Below are positions 1-9,090 of a stretch of 64,000 nt of DNA, in pieces; within the stretch, counting starts at the first letter, position 1, and each line of letters opens with the position of its first letter. Both the position numbers and the translations under genes were made by a program. The notes under the pieces are model-generated. The model saw only the letters and a program-made list of their open reading frames with translations. It was not told the origin of the DNA and did no database searches. The stretch spans positions 2,085,895-2,149,894 of the forward strand of contig NZ_ASHX02000001.1 in assembly GCF_000478605.2 (NCBI RefSeq), given 5' to 3'. Source of the stretch: Streptomyces thermolilacinus SPC6 (lineage in GTDB: Bacteria; Actinomycetota; Actinomycetes; Streptomycetales; Streptomycetaceae).

Positions 1-2006
1 GGCCAGTTGGTGCCGTTCCACAGGTGCCAGAGGGCCTCCTCGGCGGTGCCGCCCGCGGCGAGGAGGTCACGCGTGTCGCGCAGCAGCTTGCCCAGGTGCT
101 GCGCTCCGCGCGCGTAGGACGAGTCGTGGGCGATGAGCCGTTCCGGTTCGGCGAGGGCGCGGGCGAGCAGCGTGTCGGAGGGCGGGGGCACCTTGTTGCC
201 CGCTGCCCGCTCCTCGTCGCGCAGGGCACGCCCGAGGCGCCGCAGGTCGGCCGCGTCCATGCCGCCGAGCGGCGAGGTGAGCAGCGTGAGCGCGGTCTCG
301 GTGTCCAGCCAGGGGGCGGGGGCGGCGGCGTCCGCTGCGGGGTCGTCGGTGGGGTCGTCCGCTGTGGGGGCCTCGGTGGTGCCGTCCGCTATGAGGTCGT
401 CCGTTGTGGGCGCCTCGGCCGGGTCGTCCGCTGCCGGGGCGTCGGCGGGGTCCGCTGCGGGGCCCTCGGCAGGTGGATCCGGTGTCGGCGCTTCGGCGGG
501 GGTGTCCAGGGCTTCGCCGGAGGCGGGTTCGTCGGCCGGGGCCTCGGCGGTGCCCGCAAGGGCCGGTGCGGGGGCGGGGGCATCCTCGCGGGCGGTCTCC
601 TCCGGGGCCGTCGCCACCGGTCGCAGGGCCGCCGTCGCCGTGGCGCGGAGGGCCGTCAGCAGCGGGGCGACCGCCGGTTCGTGGCGCAGCGCGACATCCG
701 CGCCGTCCGTCTCCAGCGGCACGCCCGCCGATGTCAGGGCACGCCGCAGCGACGGCAGGGAGCGCGCGCCCGCACGCACCAGGACGGCCATGTCGCTCCA
801 CGGCACCCCGTCCTCCAGGTGGGCGCGGCGCAGGATGTCCGCGATGTTGTCCAGCTCCGTGGACGCGGTCGGGAAGGTGTACGTCTCCACCCGGCCGCCC
901 TCGCGGACCGGCGTCAGGTCGCGGTGGGCCTTCACGGTGTCGGCGGGCAGGCGCGGCAGCGGCATCCGCGCCGTCAGCAGTCGGCTCGCGGCCAGGACCG
1001 CCGCGGCGGAGCGGCGTGCCGTCCGCAGTACGGCGACCGGCGCGGGGTCGCCGTCGGCCCGCCGGAACATGTGCGGGAAGTCGAGGATGCCGTTGACGTC
1101 CGCGCCCCGGAACGCGTAGATCGACTGGTCGGGGTCGCCGAACGCGTACAGGGTCCTGCCGCGCCCCGCGAGTGCCTGGAGCAGCCGTACCTGCGCCGGG
1201 TCGGTGTCCTGGTACTCGTCCACGAACACGGCGTCGTACGCGGGCAGGGTGACGCGCTCGGCGAGGAGCACCGCGCGGTGCACCAGCTCCGCGTAGTCGA
1301 GGACGCCCTGCATGTCGAGGACGTCCAGGTACTCGGCGAGGAACTGGGCCGCCGCCGACCAGTCGCGCCGCCCCGTGCGCGCGGCGAACGCGGCCAGGGC
1401 GCGCGGGCCGAGGCCCAGCTCGCGGGAGCGGGCCAGCACGGCGCGCACCTCGTCGGCGAAGCCGCGTGTGGTGAGGCAGGCCCGCAGTTCGTCGGGCCAG
1501 TGGATGCGGGCAAGGCCCTCGCGTTCCAGGTCCAGCTGGCCTGCGAGCAGCTCGCGTACGGCGACGTCCTGCTCGGGCCCGGAGAGCAGGCGCAGCGGCT
1601 CGGCGAACAGGTCGGCGTCCTGGTGGGCGCGTACGAGGGCGTAGCAGTACGAGTGGAACGTCGTCGCCTGCGGGGCGCGGGCGCCGGGCAGCCGGGCTGC
1701 CATGCGGTCGCGCAGCTCGACGGCGGCCTTGCGGCTGAAGGTGAGGACGAGGAGCCGCTCCGGGGCGGCGCCCCGCTCGATCCGCGCGGCGACCGCCTCG
1801 ACGAGCGTGGTGGTCTTGCCGGTGCCGGGCCCGGCGAGGACGAGGAGCGGTCCGTCCGTGTGATCAACCACCGCCCGCTGTGCTGCGTCCAGGGAAGGAG
1901 GGGCCACCGGGGCCGGCGGGGTACGCACCAGCCGGTACGCGCCGGGGGGCCCCGGCCGTGCCGGGTCCTGGTGCGGCGCGCGCCGGGTGGTGGAGGAGGA
2001 ACTCAC
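1..2006 (-). CDS. adnB: UvrD/PcrA-type ATP-dependent DNA helicase, AdnB-like (3' end outside window)
   Basis: This is a superfamily 1A helicase/translocase; the AdnAB family resects double-strand breaks in actinobacteria. The GTG start at 2006 follows a Q-like motif region and Walker A (AGPGTGKTT, residues ~58-66). Motif II is DEYQDT (263-268), followed by GDPDQSIYAFRGAD. The reading frame stays open to the window edge, so only about 668 N-terminal residues are visible and any C-terminal RecB-like nuclease domain is off-window. An Ala/Pro/Asp/Glu-rich low-complexity stretch (~470-565) interrupts the helicase after residues that resemble motif IV. The symbol rests on position next to an Atl gene, as in mycobacterial Rv3202c-Rv3204; the AdnA paralogue remains possible. 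Confidence 0.85.
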   Translation of the reverse strand, partial: MSSSSTTRRAPHQDPARPGPPGAYRLVRTPPAPVAPPSLDAAQRAVVDHTDGPLLVLAGPGTGKTTTLVEAVAARIERGAAPERLLVLTFSRKAAVELRDRMAARLPGARAPQATTFHSYCYALVRAHQDADLFAEPLRLLSGPEQDVAVRELLAGQLDLEREGLARIHWPDELRACLTTRGFADEVRAVLARSRELGLGPRALAAFAARTGRRDWSAAAQFLAEYLDVLDMQGVLDYAELVHRAVLLAERVTLPAYDAVFVDEYQDTDPAQVRLLQALAGRGRTLYAFGDPDQSIYAFRGADVNGILDFPHMFRRADGDPAPVAVLRTARRSAAAVLAASRLLTARMPLPRLPADTVKAHRDLTPVREGGRVETYTFPTASTELDNIADILRRAHLEDGVPWSDMAVLVRAGARSLPSLRRALTSAGVPLETDGADVALRHEPAVAPLLTALRATATAALRPVATAPEETAREDAPAPAPALAGTAEAPADEPASGEALDTPAEAPTPDPPAEGPAADPADAPAADDPAEAPTTDDLIADGTTEAPTADDPTDDPAADAAAPAPWLDTETALTLLTSPLGGMDAADLRRLGRALRDEERAAGNKVPPPSDTLLARALAEPERLIAHDSSYARGAQHLGKLLRDTRDLLAAGGTAEEALWHLWNGTNW

Positions 2007-2088
2007 GTGGATCGCCGGTCCTGGGGGGTGTGCTGAGGGTGAGAGTGCGGTGGAGAAGGGGCGCGGCCCCGCCGGATGGCGGAAGCTG

Positions 2089-2499
2089 TCAATTGTGAGC
2101 CATCGCACGCCCGGTGTCGTCCGCGTCACCGCTGCCGGCGCCGCCGTTCCCGTCCCAGCGGGCCCGCCTCATGTCGAGGCGCGGCACAGGGGGCGCGGCG
2201 CCGTGCGCCGACGCGGTCTCCCGCAGCGGGGTGGCCTCCTCACGGTAGTGGGCCAGCGCGCGCCGCTCGTGCCCGGGCAGCAGTCGGCCGTCGGCCCGTA
2301 CGACGCGCCACCAGGGCGCGGCACCGCCGTACAGCGCCATGACCCGGCCGACCTGGCGGGGGCCGCCGTCGCCGAGCCATTCGGCGACGTCCCCGTACGT
2401 CATCACCCGGCCGGGCGGGATGAGCTCGGCGACCTCCAGCACGCGCTCCGCGTACTCCGGAAGCCGGTCGGGGTGCTCCTCAGCAGTCATCCGCTCCAT
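2089..2499 (-). CDS. MGMT-family alkyltransferase-like (Atl) protein
   Basis: This is a small protein of the methylated-DNA alkyltransferase fold (~136 aa). The helix-turn-helix and DNA-binding region (PPGRVMTYGDVAEWLG, then RQVGRVMALY) is intact. The alkyl-acceptor PCHRV motif reads PWWRVV, with Trp near residue 63 where the acceptor Cys would be. Proteins of this type bind O6-alkylguanine, flip it out and hand it to nucleotide excision repair rather than repairing it. Start is ATG 2499 or ATG 2490; neither has a good SD. It lies 82 bp upstream of the helicase on the same strand, so a small DNA-repair operon is likely. Confidence 0.85.
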   Translation of the reverse strand: MERMTAEEHPDRLPEYAERVLEVAELIPPGRVMTYGDVAEWLGDGGPRQVGRVMALYGGAAPWWRVVRADGRLLPGHERRALAHYREEATPLRETASAHGAAPPVPRLDMRRARWDGNGGAGSGDADDTGRAMAHN

Positions 2500-2633
2500 C
2501 CTGCACCACGGGTCCGACAACGCGGGCATTACACCCTGCTGCCGTCGCCCCCCTCCCCGCCGTGCCACCATCTTCCGGGCGGTGATTGGTGATACGAGAT
2601 CAAGAAGAAACAGAGAAGGCGAAGGGACAGGAC

Positions 2634-5534
2634 GTGCGGCCTCCCGACGTGGCGAGCGCTCCTGGCGGTGAGCCGCGCCCCAACACCGCCCCGCGAAGCG
2701 GCGGACAGGCCCGTGGCGGACCTGCCCGCGGTGACGCCTCGAACACCGCCGACACCTCCGGCACCGTCGCCGACGCCGGTGGCGCCGCGGACGTTCGCAG
2801 CAGGGCGGACTCCGGCGGAGCCGCGGGCACCGGCAGCACCGCTGAGGCCGCCGACTCCGGCAGCGGTGCCGCAGGTCACGGTGACGAGCCGGACCGCGAC
2901 ACCGGGGCGCGGGCCGTGACGGTCGCGTCCGGCGCCTCAGGGGAGCAGCACAACGACCTCTCCGGTGACGAGCCGCTGCTCGCCGCGCGCGTGCACCGCC
3001 CTTCCGACCTGCTGCGCCTGCTCGTCGGTCTGCTCGCGATCATCGTGGTCATCGGCATCGCCGCCTTCGCCAGCGGCACCACCTCCGGGCTGGAACAGGA
3101 CATCAACAAGGGCACCGGCCAGGCGCCCGACGTGTTCGTCAAGGTCGCGGGGCTCGTCTCCAGCATCGCGGTGCTGCTGGTGCCGGTGGCGTTCGCGATC
3201 GAGCGGCTGATCAAACGGGACGGCCTGCGGATCGCGGACGGTGTCCTCGCGGCCGTACTGGCGCACGGGGTGACCCTGGCGACGGACCTGTGGGTGGCGC
3301 GGGGGGCGCCCGCGACGATCCAGGACGCGCTCACGCAGCCGCAGAGCGGCGGCGGGCTGACGGACCCGGTGCACGGCTACCTGGCCCCGGTCATCGCGTA
3401 CATGTCGGCGGTCGGGATGGCACGGCGGCCGCGGTGGCGGGTCGTGCTGTGGGTGGTGCTGCTCCTGGACGCGTTCACGATGCTGGTGGCGGGCTACACG
3501 ACCCCCCTGTCGATCATGCTGACGATCCTGATCGGCTGGACGGTCGCCTACGGCACGCTGTACACGGTCGGCTCGCCCAATGTGCGGCCCACGGGCCAGA
3601 CGCTGCTGGCGGGCCTGCGGCACGTCGGGTTCCGCCCCGTGTCCGCCATGCGCGCGGAGGGCCTGCCGGAGACCGCCGAGCAGGGCGACCGGGGCAGGCG
3701 CTATCTGGTCACCCTGGAGGAGGGTTCGCCGCTCGACGTGACGGTGGTGGACCGGGAACAGCAGGCGCAGGGTTTCTTCTACCGGGTGTGGCGGCGGCTG
3801 ACGCTGCGGGGCATCACCACCCGCCGTTCGATCCAGTCGCTGCGGCAGGCCCTGGAGCAGGAGGCGCTCCTCGCGTACGCGGCGATCGCCGCCGGGGCGA
3901 ACGCGCCGAAGCTGATCGCCACGTCGGAGCTGGGCCCGGACGCCGTGATGCTGGTGTACGAGCATCGCGGGGGCCGCTCCCTGGACGCGCTCGCCGACGA
4001 CGAGCTCACCGACGAGGTGGTGCGCGGCTGCTGGGAGCAGGTACGGGCCCTGCAGTCGCGGCGCATCGCGCACCGCAGGCTGACGGGCGACGCCCTGCTG
4101 GTGGATCGTTCCCGCAATGTCGTGATCACCGATCTGCGGGGCGGGGAGATCGCGGCGGGCGATCTGGTTCTGCGGATGGACATCGCGCAGCTGCTGACCA
4201 CGCTCGGCCTGCGGGTCGGCGCGGAGCGGGCGGTCACCGCCGCTGTGCGGGTGCTGGGCCCCGACAAGGTGGCGGACTGTCTGCCGCTGCTCCAGCCGAT
4301 CGCGCTGAGCCGGTCCACGCGCGCGACGCTGCGACGCCTGGCCCGGGAGCGGTCGCAGCGGGAGCGCGAGGCGGTGCTGGAGGCGTCGGAGGCGGCGAAG
4401 CAGGCCCGCCTGGAGGCGGCCCGCGAGGCCGGCCAGGCCGGGTCCAAGGCGGAGCGCAAGGCGGTCAGGGCGGAGAAGCAGGCCGAGAAGCGGGCCCTGG
4501 AGGACGCGCTGCACGAGGCGCGCGAGGAGGACCTGCTGGCGCAGATCCGCCGCCAGGTGCTGCGGATCAGGCCGCAGGCGCCGGTGGAGCCGGTGCGCCT
4601 GGAGCGGATCAGGCCCCGCACGCTGATCAGTCTCATCGCCGGTGCCATCGCGGCGTACTTCCTGCTGTCGCAGATCGCCAGCATCCCGCTCTCCACGATC
4701 AGCGACGCGGCCTGGGGCTGGGTGACCGTGGCCGCCGCGTGCTCGGCGCTCAGCTACGTGGCGGCGGCGATGAGCCTGCTCGGTTTCGTACCGGAGCGGG
4801 TGTCGTTCCTGCGGACGGTGGTGGCGCAGGTCGCCGGATCCTTCGTGAAGATCGTCGCGCCCGCCGCGGTGGGCGGGGTGGCGCTGAACACCCGGTTCCT
4901 TCAACGGTCCGGGGTACGGCCGGGTCTGGCGGTGGCGAGTGTCGGCGCCTCGCAGCTGTTCGGCCTGGGGGCGCACATCCTGCTGCTGCTCGCGTTCGGC
5001 TATCTGACCGGGACGGAGCGGTCGCAGGACGACTTCACCCCTTCGCGGACGGTCATCGCCGGCCTGCTGACGATCGCGGTGCTGCTGCTGGTGGTGACGG
5101 CGGTCCCGGTGCTGCGGAAGTTCGTCTCGACGCGGCTGCGGTCGCTGTTCGCGGGTGTGGTGCCGCGCATGCTGGACGTCCTCCAGCGGCCCGGGAAGCT
5201 GCTGACGGGCATCGGCGGCATGCTGCTGCTGACGGCGACGTTCGTGCTGTGCCTGGACGCGTCGATCCGGGCCTTCAACGGCGGGCACCAGCCGCTGTCG
5301 TACGCGAGCCTCGCCGTGGTGTTCCTGGCGGGCAACGCGCTCGGCTCGGCGGCGCCCACGCCGGGCGGTGTCGGCGCGGTCGAGGGCGCGCTCCTGGCCG
5401 GTCTGGTGCTCACCGGCGTTCCGAAGGAAGTCGCGGCGCCCGCGGTGCTGCTGTACCGGCTGCTGACGCTGTGGCTGCCGGTGCTGCCGGGCTGGGTGTC
5501 GTTCAACCACCTGACACGTAAGGGCGCCCTGTAG
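2634..5534 (+). CDS. Kinase-like plus lysylphosphatidylglycerol-synthase-type transmembrane protein
   Basis: This is a multi-domain membrane protein (~966 aa from GTG 2634). After a low-complexity Gly/Ala/Asp tail there are TM segments (e.g. LLVGLLAIIVVIGIAAF), then a kinase-like cytosolic domain. In that domain HRRLTGDALLVD resembles a catalytic loop and VITDLRGG a DFG position, but no clear VAIK lysine is visible. A basic coiled-coil with Glu/Arg/Ala repeats follows. The C-terminal ~320 residues form a UPF0104/LPG_synthase_TM flippase-like domain (APAAVGGVALNTRFL; AAPTPGGVGAVEGALL). The start was set at GTG 2634 because it has SD AAGGGA and codons upstream (to TTG 2586) lose GC3 bias. Substrate unknown. 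Confidence 0.75.
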   Translation: MRPPDVASAPGGEPRPNTAPRSGGQARGGPARGDASNTADTSGTVADAGGAADVRSRADSGGAAGTGSTAEAADSGSGAAGHGDEPDRDTGARAVTVASGASGEQHNDLSGDEPLLAARVHRPSDLLRLLVGLLAIIVVIGIAAFASGTTSGLEQDINKGTGQAPDVFVKVAGLVSSIAVLLVPVAFAIERLIKRDGLRIADGVLAAVLAHGVTLATDLWVARGAPATIQDALTQPQSGGGLTDPVHGYLAPVIAYMSAVGMARRPRWRVVLWVVLLLDAFTMLVAGYTTPLSIMLTILIGWTVAYGTLYTVGSPNVRPTGQTLLAGLRHVGFRPVSAMRAEGLPETAEQGDRGRRYLVTLEEGSPLDVTVVDREQQAQGFFYRVWRRLTLRGITTRRSIQSLRQALEQEALLAYAAIAAGANAPKLIATSELGPDAVMLVYEHRGGRSLDALADDELTDEVVRGCWEQVRALQSRRIAHRRLTGDALLVDRSRNVVITDLRGGEIAAGDLVLRMDIAQLLTTLGLRVGAERAVTAAVRVLGPDKVADCLPLLQPIALSRSTRATLRRLARERSQREREAVLEASEAAKQARLEAAREAGQAGSKAERKAVRAEKQAEKRALEDALHEAREEDLLAQIRRQVLRIRPQAPVEPVRLERIRPRTLISLIAGAIAAYFLLSQIASIPLSTISDAAWGWVTVAAACSALSYVAAAMSLLGFVPERVSFLRTVVAQVAGSFVKIVAPAAVGGVALNTRFLQRSGVRPGLAVASVGASQLFGLGAHILLLLAFGYLTGTERSQDDFTPSRTVIAGLLTIAVLLLVVTAVPVLRKFVSTRLRSLFAGVVPRMLDVLQRPGKLLTGIGGMLLLTATFVLCLDASIRAFNGGHQPLSYASLAVVFLAGNALGSAAPTPGGVGAVEGALLAGLVLTGVPKEVAAPAVLLYRLLTLWLPVLPGWVSFNHLTRKGAL

Positions 5535-5699
5535 AGCGTCGCTGGTCCGGGCTTGCCGCTTCTGCGCGCGCGTGGGTTCGGACCGGCCGCGTCGCGGTTC
5601 GCGCGGGCCACTCCGCGCGCGTAGTCGGTTCGTACGGTGGGGCCCGCAGCTGCCAGGACGATCGACTGATCCTGCTTGCGGCTGCGAGACGCTCGTGCC

Positions 5700-5705
5700 T
5701 ACATT
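5700..5705 (+). promoter_or_regulatory. -10 hexamer of a probable leaderless promoter
   Basis: TACATT ends 7 nt before ATG 5713, and no SD precedes that ATG. The spacing fits a transcript starting at the A of the start codon. Inference from sequence only. Confidence 0.5.
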
Positions 5706-5712
5706 GCCGCAC

Positions 5713-6108
5713 ATGCGGTCCTACACCTCACAGCGGGCGGCACGTCTCCTGGGCGTGAGCGCCGACACCGTACGCCGCTGGGCGGACGCCGGGCGGCTGC
5801 CCACGCGCCGGGACGAGACCGGGCGGCGGTTGATCGACGGGCCCGACCTGGCGGCGTTCGCCGTGGAGCTGGCCGCGCAGTCCGACGAGGGCGCCGACGT
5901 GCCGTACACGAGCGCCCGCAACGCGTTCCCCGGGATCGTCACGGCCGTGAAGCTCGGCGACGTGGCCGCCCAGGTCGAGATCCAGGCCGGGCCGCACCGG
6001 CTCGTGTCGCTGCTGACCCGCGAGGCCGTGGAGGAGCTGGGCCTGGAGGTCGGCGTCGAGGCGGTGGCACGGGTGAAGTCCACCAACGTCCACATCGACC
6101 GCCTCTGA
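5713..6108 (+). CDS. Molybdate-responsive regulator: excisionase-type HTH plus Mop/TOBE domain
   Basis: A 131-residue protein whose first ~55 residues form a MerR/excisionase-like HTH (YTSQRAARLLGVSADTVRRW). The C-terminal ~70 residues are a single Mop/TOBE molybdate-binding domain (ARNAFPGIVTAVKLGDVAAQ ... ARVKSTNVHIDRL). It lies 57 bp upstream of modA, so it is probably the molybdate sensor of this operon, although MopI-type storage is also possible. The longer ORF from 5572 was rejected: its extension lacks coding bias, and ATG 5713 sits on a leaderless -10. Confidence 0.85.
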   Translation: MRSYTSQRAARLLGVSADTVRRWADAGRLPTRRDETGRRLIDGPDLAAFAVELAAQSDEGADVPYTSARNAFPGIVTAVKLGDVAAQVEIQAGPHRLVSLLTREAVEELGLEVGVEAVARVKSTNVHIDRL

Positions 6109-6165
6109 CCGCCCGTACGGCCCGCTCCCCCGCCGCCCGTACGACCGTCCCGCCCGGAGGCCCCC

Positions 6166-6957
6166 GTGCGCCGTACCGCCCGCCCTGTGATCGCGTCCCT
6201 GCTGTCCTCGGCCCTGCTGCTGCCGCTCGCCGCGTGCGGCGGCACCGGCGGCTCCGAGAAGCCCGCCGACGGGTCGGCCGGGCCGGACGGGGACAAGAAG
6301 CTGACCGTGCTGGCCGCCGCGTCCCTGACGGACGTCTTCGAGGACGTCGGCGCCGCCTACGAGCAGCAGCACGCCGGCACGGACGTCGTGTTCTCCTTCG
6401 CCGGGTCGCAGGAGCTGGCCTCCCAGGTGCGCCAGGGCGTTCCGGCGGACGTCCTCGTCACCGCCGACACCCCGACCATGGACCGCCTGGCCGAAGGAAC
6501 CGGCGAGCCCGTCGTCATCGCCCGCAACCGGCTCGCCATCGTCACCGCCGAGGGCAACCCGCAGCGGATCACCGGCCTCAAGGACCTGTCCCGGAAGGGG
6601 CTGAAGGTCGTTCTCGCCGCGCCCGAGGTGCCCGCCGGCCGCTACAGCCGCCAGATCCTCGACAAGGCCGGGGTGGACGTGCGGCCGGTCTCCGAGGAGC
6701 CGAGCGTCCGCGCCGTCCTCGGCAAGGTCCAGCTCGGCGAGGCGGACGCCGGACTCGTGTACGTCACCGACGCGACCGCCGCCCGCGACGCCGTGGACAC
6801 GGTCGCCGTACCGGACGCGCAGAACGCCGTCGCCTCCTACCCGGCAGCGACCCTCGACTCCACGGCGGACGCCGGGGCGGCGCAGCGGTTCGTGGACTGG
6901 CTGCGGTCGCCGCGCGCGCGTGCGCTGCTGTCCGCCGCCGGTTTCGAGACGCCGTGA
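6166..6957 (+). CDS. modA: Molybdate ABC transporter substrate-binding lipoprotein ModA
   Basis: A periplasmic-binding-protein-type lipoprotein (263 aa) that captures molybdate/tungstate outside the membrane. The GTG start follows SD CGGAGG. The signal peptide ends in lipobox LAAC (Cys ~25). The mature domain starts with [13 protein letters not shown], the conserved ModA oxyanion-site motif, and continues with [16 protein letters not shown] and [12 protein letters not shown]. The stop overlaps the next start as GTGA, so translation is coupled with the permease. Confidence 0.95.
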   Translation: MRRTARPVIASLLSSALLLPLAACGGTGGSEKPADGSAGPDGDKKLTVLAAASLTDVFEDVGAAYEQQHAGTDVVFSFAGSQELASQVRQGVPADVLVTADTPTMDRLAEGTGEPVVIARNRLAIVTAEGNPQRITGLKDLSRKGLKVVLAAPEVPAGRYSRQILDKAGVDVRPVSEEPSVRAVLGKVQLGEADAGLVYVTDATAARDAVDTVAVPDAQNAVASYPAATLDSTADAGAAQRFVDWLRSPRARALLSAAGFETP

Positions 6958-8981
6958 TCCGCGTCCGGCGGGCGCCCGTCCCGCTCGCCGTGCCCGCGCT
7001 GCTGGCGGTGGTGTTCCTGCTGCTGCCCCTCGCGGGGGTGCTGGCCCACGCCCCGTGGGGCACGCTCGGACAGCGGCTGACCGCGCCCGCCGTCAGGGAG
7101 GCGCTCGGCCTTTCGCTCGTCGTGTCCGCGTGGGCGCTCGGCCTGTCGCTGCTGCTGGGCGTCCCGCTGGCATGGGTGCTGGCCCGCGTGGACTTCCCCG
7201 GCAAGGCGATGGTGCGGGTGGTGGTGATGCTGCCGATGGTGCTGCCGCCCACGGTGGCGGGGGTGGCGCTGCTCCAGGGGTTCGGGCGGCGCGGGCTGCT
7301 GGGCGGGGTCCTCGCGGACTCGTTCGGGGTGTCGCTGCCGTTCTCGACGGCGGGCGCGGTGGTGGCGGCGGCGTTCGTGTCGATGCCGTTCCTGGTGATC
7401 AGCCTGGAGGGCGCCCTGGCGGGCCTGCACCCGCGCTACGAGGAGACCGCGGCGTCGCTGGGCGCCTCGCCGCTGCGGGCCTTCTTCACGGTGACCGTCC
7501 CGATGGTCGGCCCCGGGCTGGTGGCGGGGGCGGCGCTGTGCTGGGCGCGGGCGCTGGGCGAGTTCGGCGCGACGATCACCTTCGCGGGGAACCTGCCCGG
7601 TACGACGCAGACGCTGCCGCTCCAGGTGTACCTGCTGCTCCAGAACGACCCGGACGGCGCCGTCGCCGTGTCGCTGCTGCTGCTCGTCACGGCGGCGGCG
7701 GTGCTGGTCGCGCTGCGGGGGCGCTGGCTGGGGCACGCGGCGGTCCGGGAGGCTCGTCCCGCGCCCGCCGCCCCCGAGGACGAGCGGGAGGGCGCCGACA
7801 CGGGCGTCGCGGGGCCGGTCGCGGGCATCGCGGGGACTGTCGCGGGCTCGGAGGATACTGTCGTGGGTGAGCCGGGCGATGCGGCAGGCGGTGCCGGGGT
7901 GGCGGCGGGCGGCGACTACGCGCCGGGCGCGGCGTGGCCGCTGTCGGCGCGGGTGCGCGGGGCCACCGTCCTCGGCCTGGACGTGCCCGCCGGGACGACG
8001 GTCGCCGTCGTCGGCCCGAACGGGGCCGGCAAGAGCACCCTGCTGCGCGCCCTGCTGGGCCTCACCCCGCGCGCGACGGCCACGACGCTGCGCCTCGACG
8101 GGCGGGAGCTGACCGGGTTGCCGCCGCACCGGCGCGGTATCGCGTGGGTGCCGCAGGACGGGGCGCTGTTCCCGCATCTGTCAGCGCTGGCGAACACGGC
8201 GTACGGGCTGCGCGCGCAGGGCGTTCCCCGGGCCCGCGCGCGCGTGGAGGCCCAAGAACGGCTGGAGCGGCTCGGAGTGGGGCAGCTGGCGGACCGCAGG
8301 CCCGGCCAGCTGTCCGGCGGGCAGGCGCAGCGGGTGGCGCTGGCACGGGCGCTCGCCGCGCGGCCCCGGCTGCTGCTGCTCGACGAGCCGCTGGCCGCCC
8401 TGGACCAGACGACCCGCGCGCGCGTGCGGCACGCGTTGCGGCAGCACCTGGCCGGGTTCCCCGGCGTGTGCCTGATCGTCACGCACGACCCGGTGGAGGC
8501 CGTGTCGCTGGCCGACCACGTCCTCGTACTGGAGGACGGCCGCCTGGTGCAGTACGCGGAGCCCGCCGAGGTGGCCCGGCACCCGCGCTCGCCGTGGGTC
8601 GCCCGGATGCTGGGCCGCAACGCCTGGCCCGGCACCGTACGGGACGGGGGCCTGGACACGGCGGGCGGCGCCCGGCTGGTGACCGCCGCCGATTCCGCGC
8701 CCGCCGACGGTACGGCAGCGCTCGCCGTGGTCGCCCCCGAGGCGGTGTCGCTGCACGGCGCCCGCCCGTCGGGCAGCCCTCGCAACGTCTGGCGGGGCAC
8801 CGTACGGGAGCTGACCGCGCACGGGGCGCGGCTGCGGGTCCTCGTCGTGGGCGACCCGGGCGCACCGCCCGACGTGGTCGCGGAGGTGACCCCGGCGGCA
8901 GCGGCGGACCTGCGCCTCGCGGAGGGCGCAGCGGTGTGGGTGAGCGTGAAGGCGACCGAGATCACCGTCGTACCGCTGTAG
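6954..8981 (+). CDS. modBC: Fused molybdate permease-ATPase ModB-ModC
   Basis: One 675-residue polypeptide carries both the membrane and ATPase halves of the molybdate importer. Residues ~1-265 are a ModB-type permease with the EAA loop ([20 protein letters not shown]). A Gly/Ala/Val-rich linker follows (~266-330, repeated AG.VAG units). The ModC ATPase has Walker [10 protein letters not shown] (~354), signature [15 protein letters not shown] (~453), Walker [13 protein letters not shown] (~473) and switch His in VTHDP. The C-terminus is a single TOBE domain ending [12 protein letters not shown] 6954 overlaps the modA stop. The fusion is continuous in frame with no internal stop. Confidence 0.93.
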   Translation: MIRVRRAPVPLAVPALLAVVFLLLPLAGVLAHAPWGTLGQRLTAPAVREALGLSLVVSAWALGLSLLLGVPLAWVLARVDFPGKAMVRVVVMLPMVLPPTVAGVALLQGFGRRGLLGGVLADSFGVSLPFSTAGAVVAAAFVSMPFLVISLEGALAGLHPRYEETAASLGASPLRAFFTVTVPMVGPGLVAGAALCWARALGEFGATITFAGNLPGTTQTLPLQVYLLLQNDPDGAVAVSLLLLVTAAAVLVALRGRWLGHAAVREARPAPAAPEDEREGADTGVAGPVAGIAGTVAGSEDTVVGEPGDAAGGAGVAAGGDYAPGAAWPLSARVRGATVLGLDVPAGTTVAVVGPNGAGKSTLLRALLGLTPRATATTLRLDGRELTGLPPHRRGIAWVPQDGALFPHLSALANTAYGLRAQGVPRARARVEAQERLERLGVGQLADRRPGQLSGGQAQRVALARALAARPRLLLLDEPLAALDQTTRARVRHALRQHLAGFPGVCLIVTHDPVEAVSLADHVLVLEDGRLVQYAEPAEVARHPRSPWVARMLGRNAWPGTVRDGGLDTAGGARLVTAADSAPADGTAALAVVAPEAVSLHGARPSGSPRNVWRGTVRELTAHGARLRVLVVGDPGAPPDVVAEVTPAAAADLRLAEGAAVWVSVKATEITVVPL

Positions 8982-9090
8982 CCCCGGCGAGGGCCGCCGT
9001 GGTCGGCTGCGGGCATGGGCCCGGCAGGGGGACCACCCGCTTGGGGGCATGTCGCGGGCGCGGCGGCGGGGGCGCGCCGACGATGGACGC

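Noticed and set aside
24..2036. 670-codon rightward ORF antisense to the helicase
   Set aside because: Arg/Gly-rich shadow translation of GC-skewed codons. The minus strand gives full helicase motifs.
2586..2633. TTG start for the kinase-like protein
   Set aside because: Codons GAT CAA GAA GAA ACA are atypical of this genome; GTG 2634 has the SD.
2937..5714. 925-codon leftward ORF antisense to the kinase-like/LPG protein
   Set aside because: Composition dominated by Arg/Gln/His/Pro, no domain. The plus strand has TMs and normal GC3.
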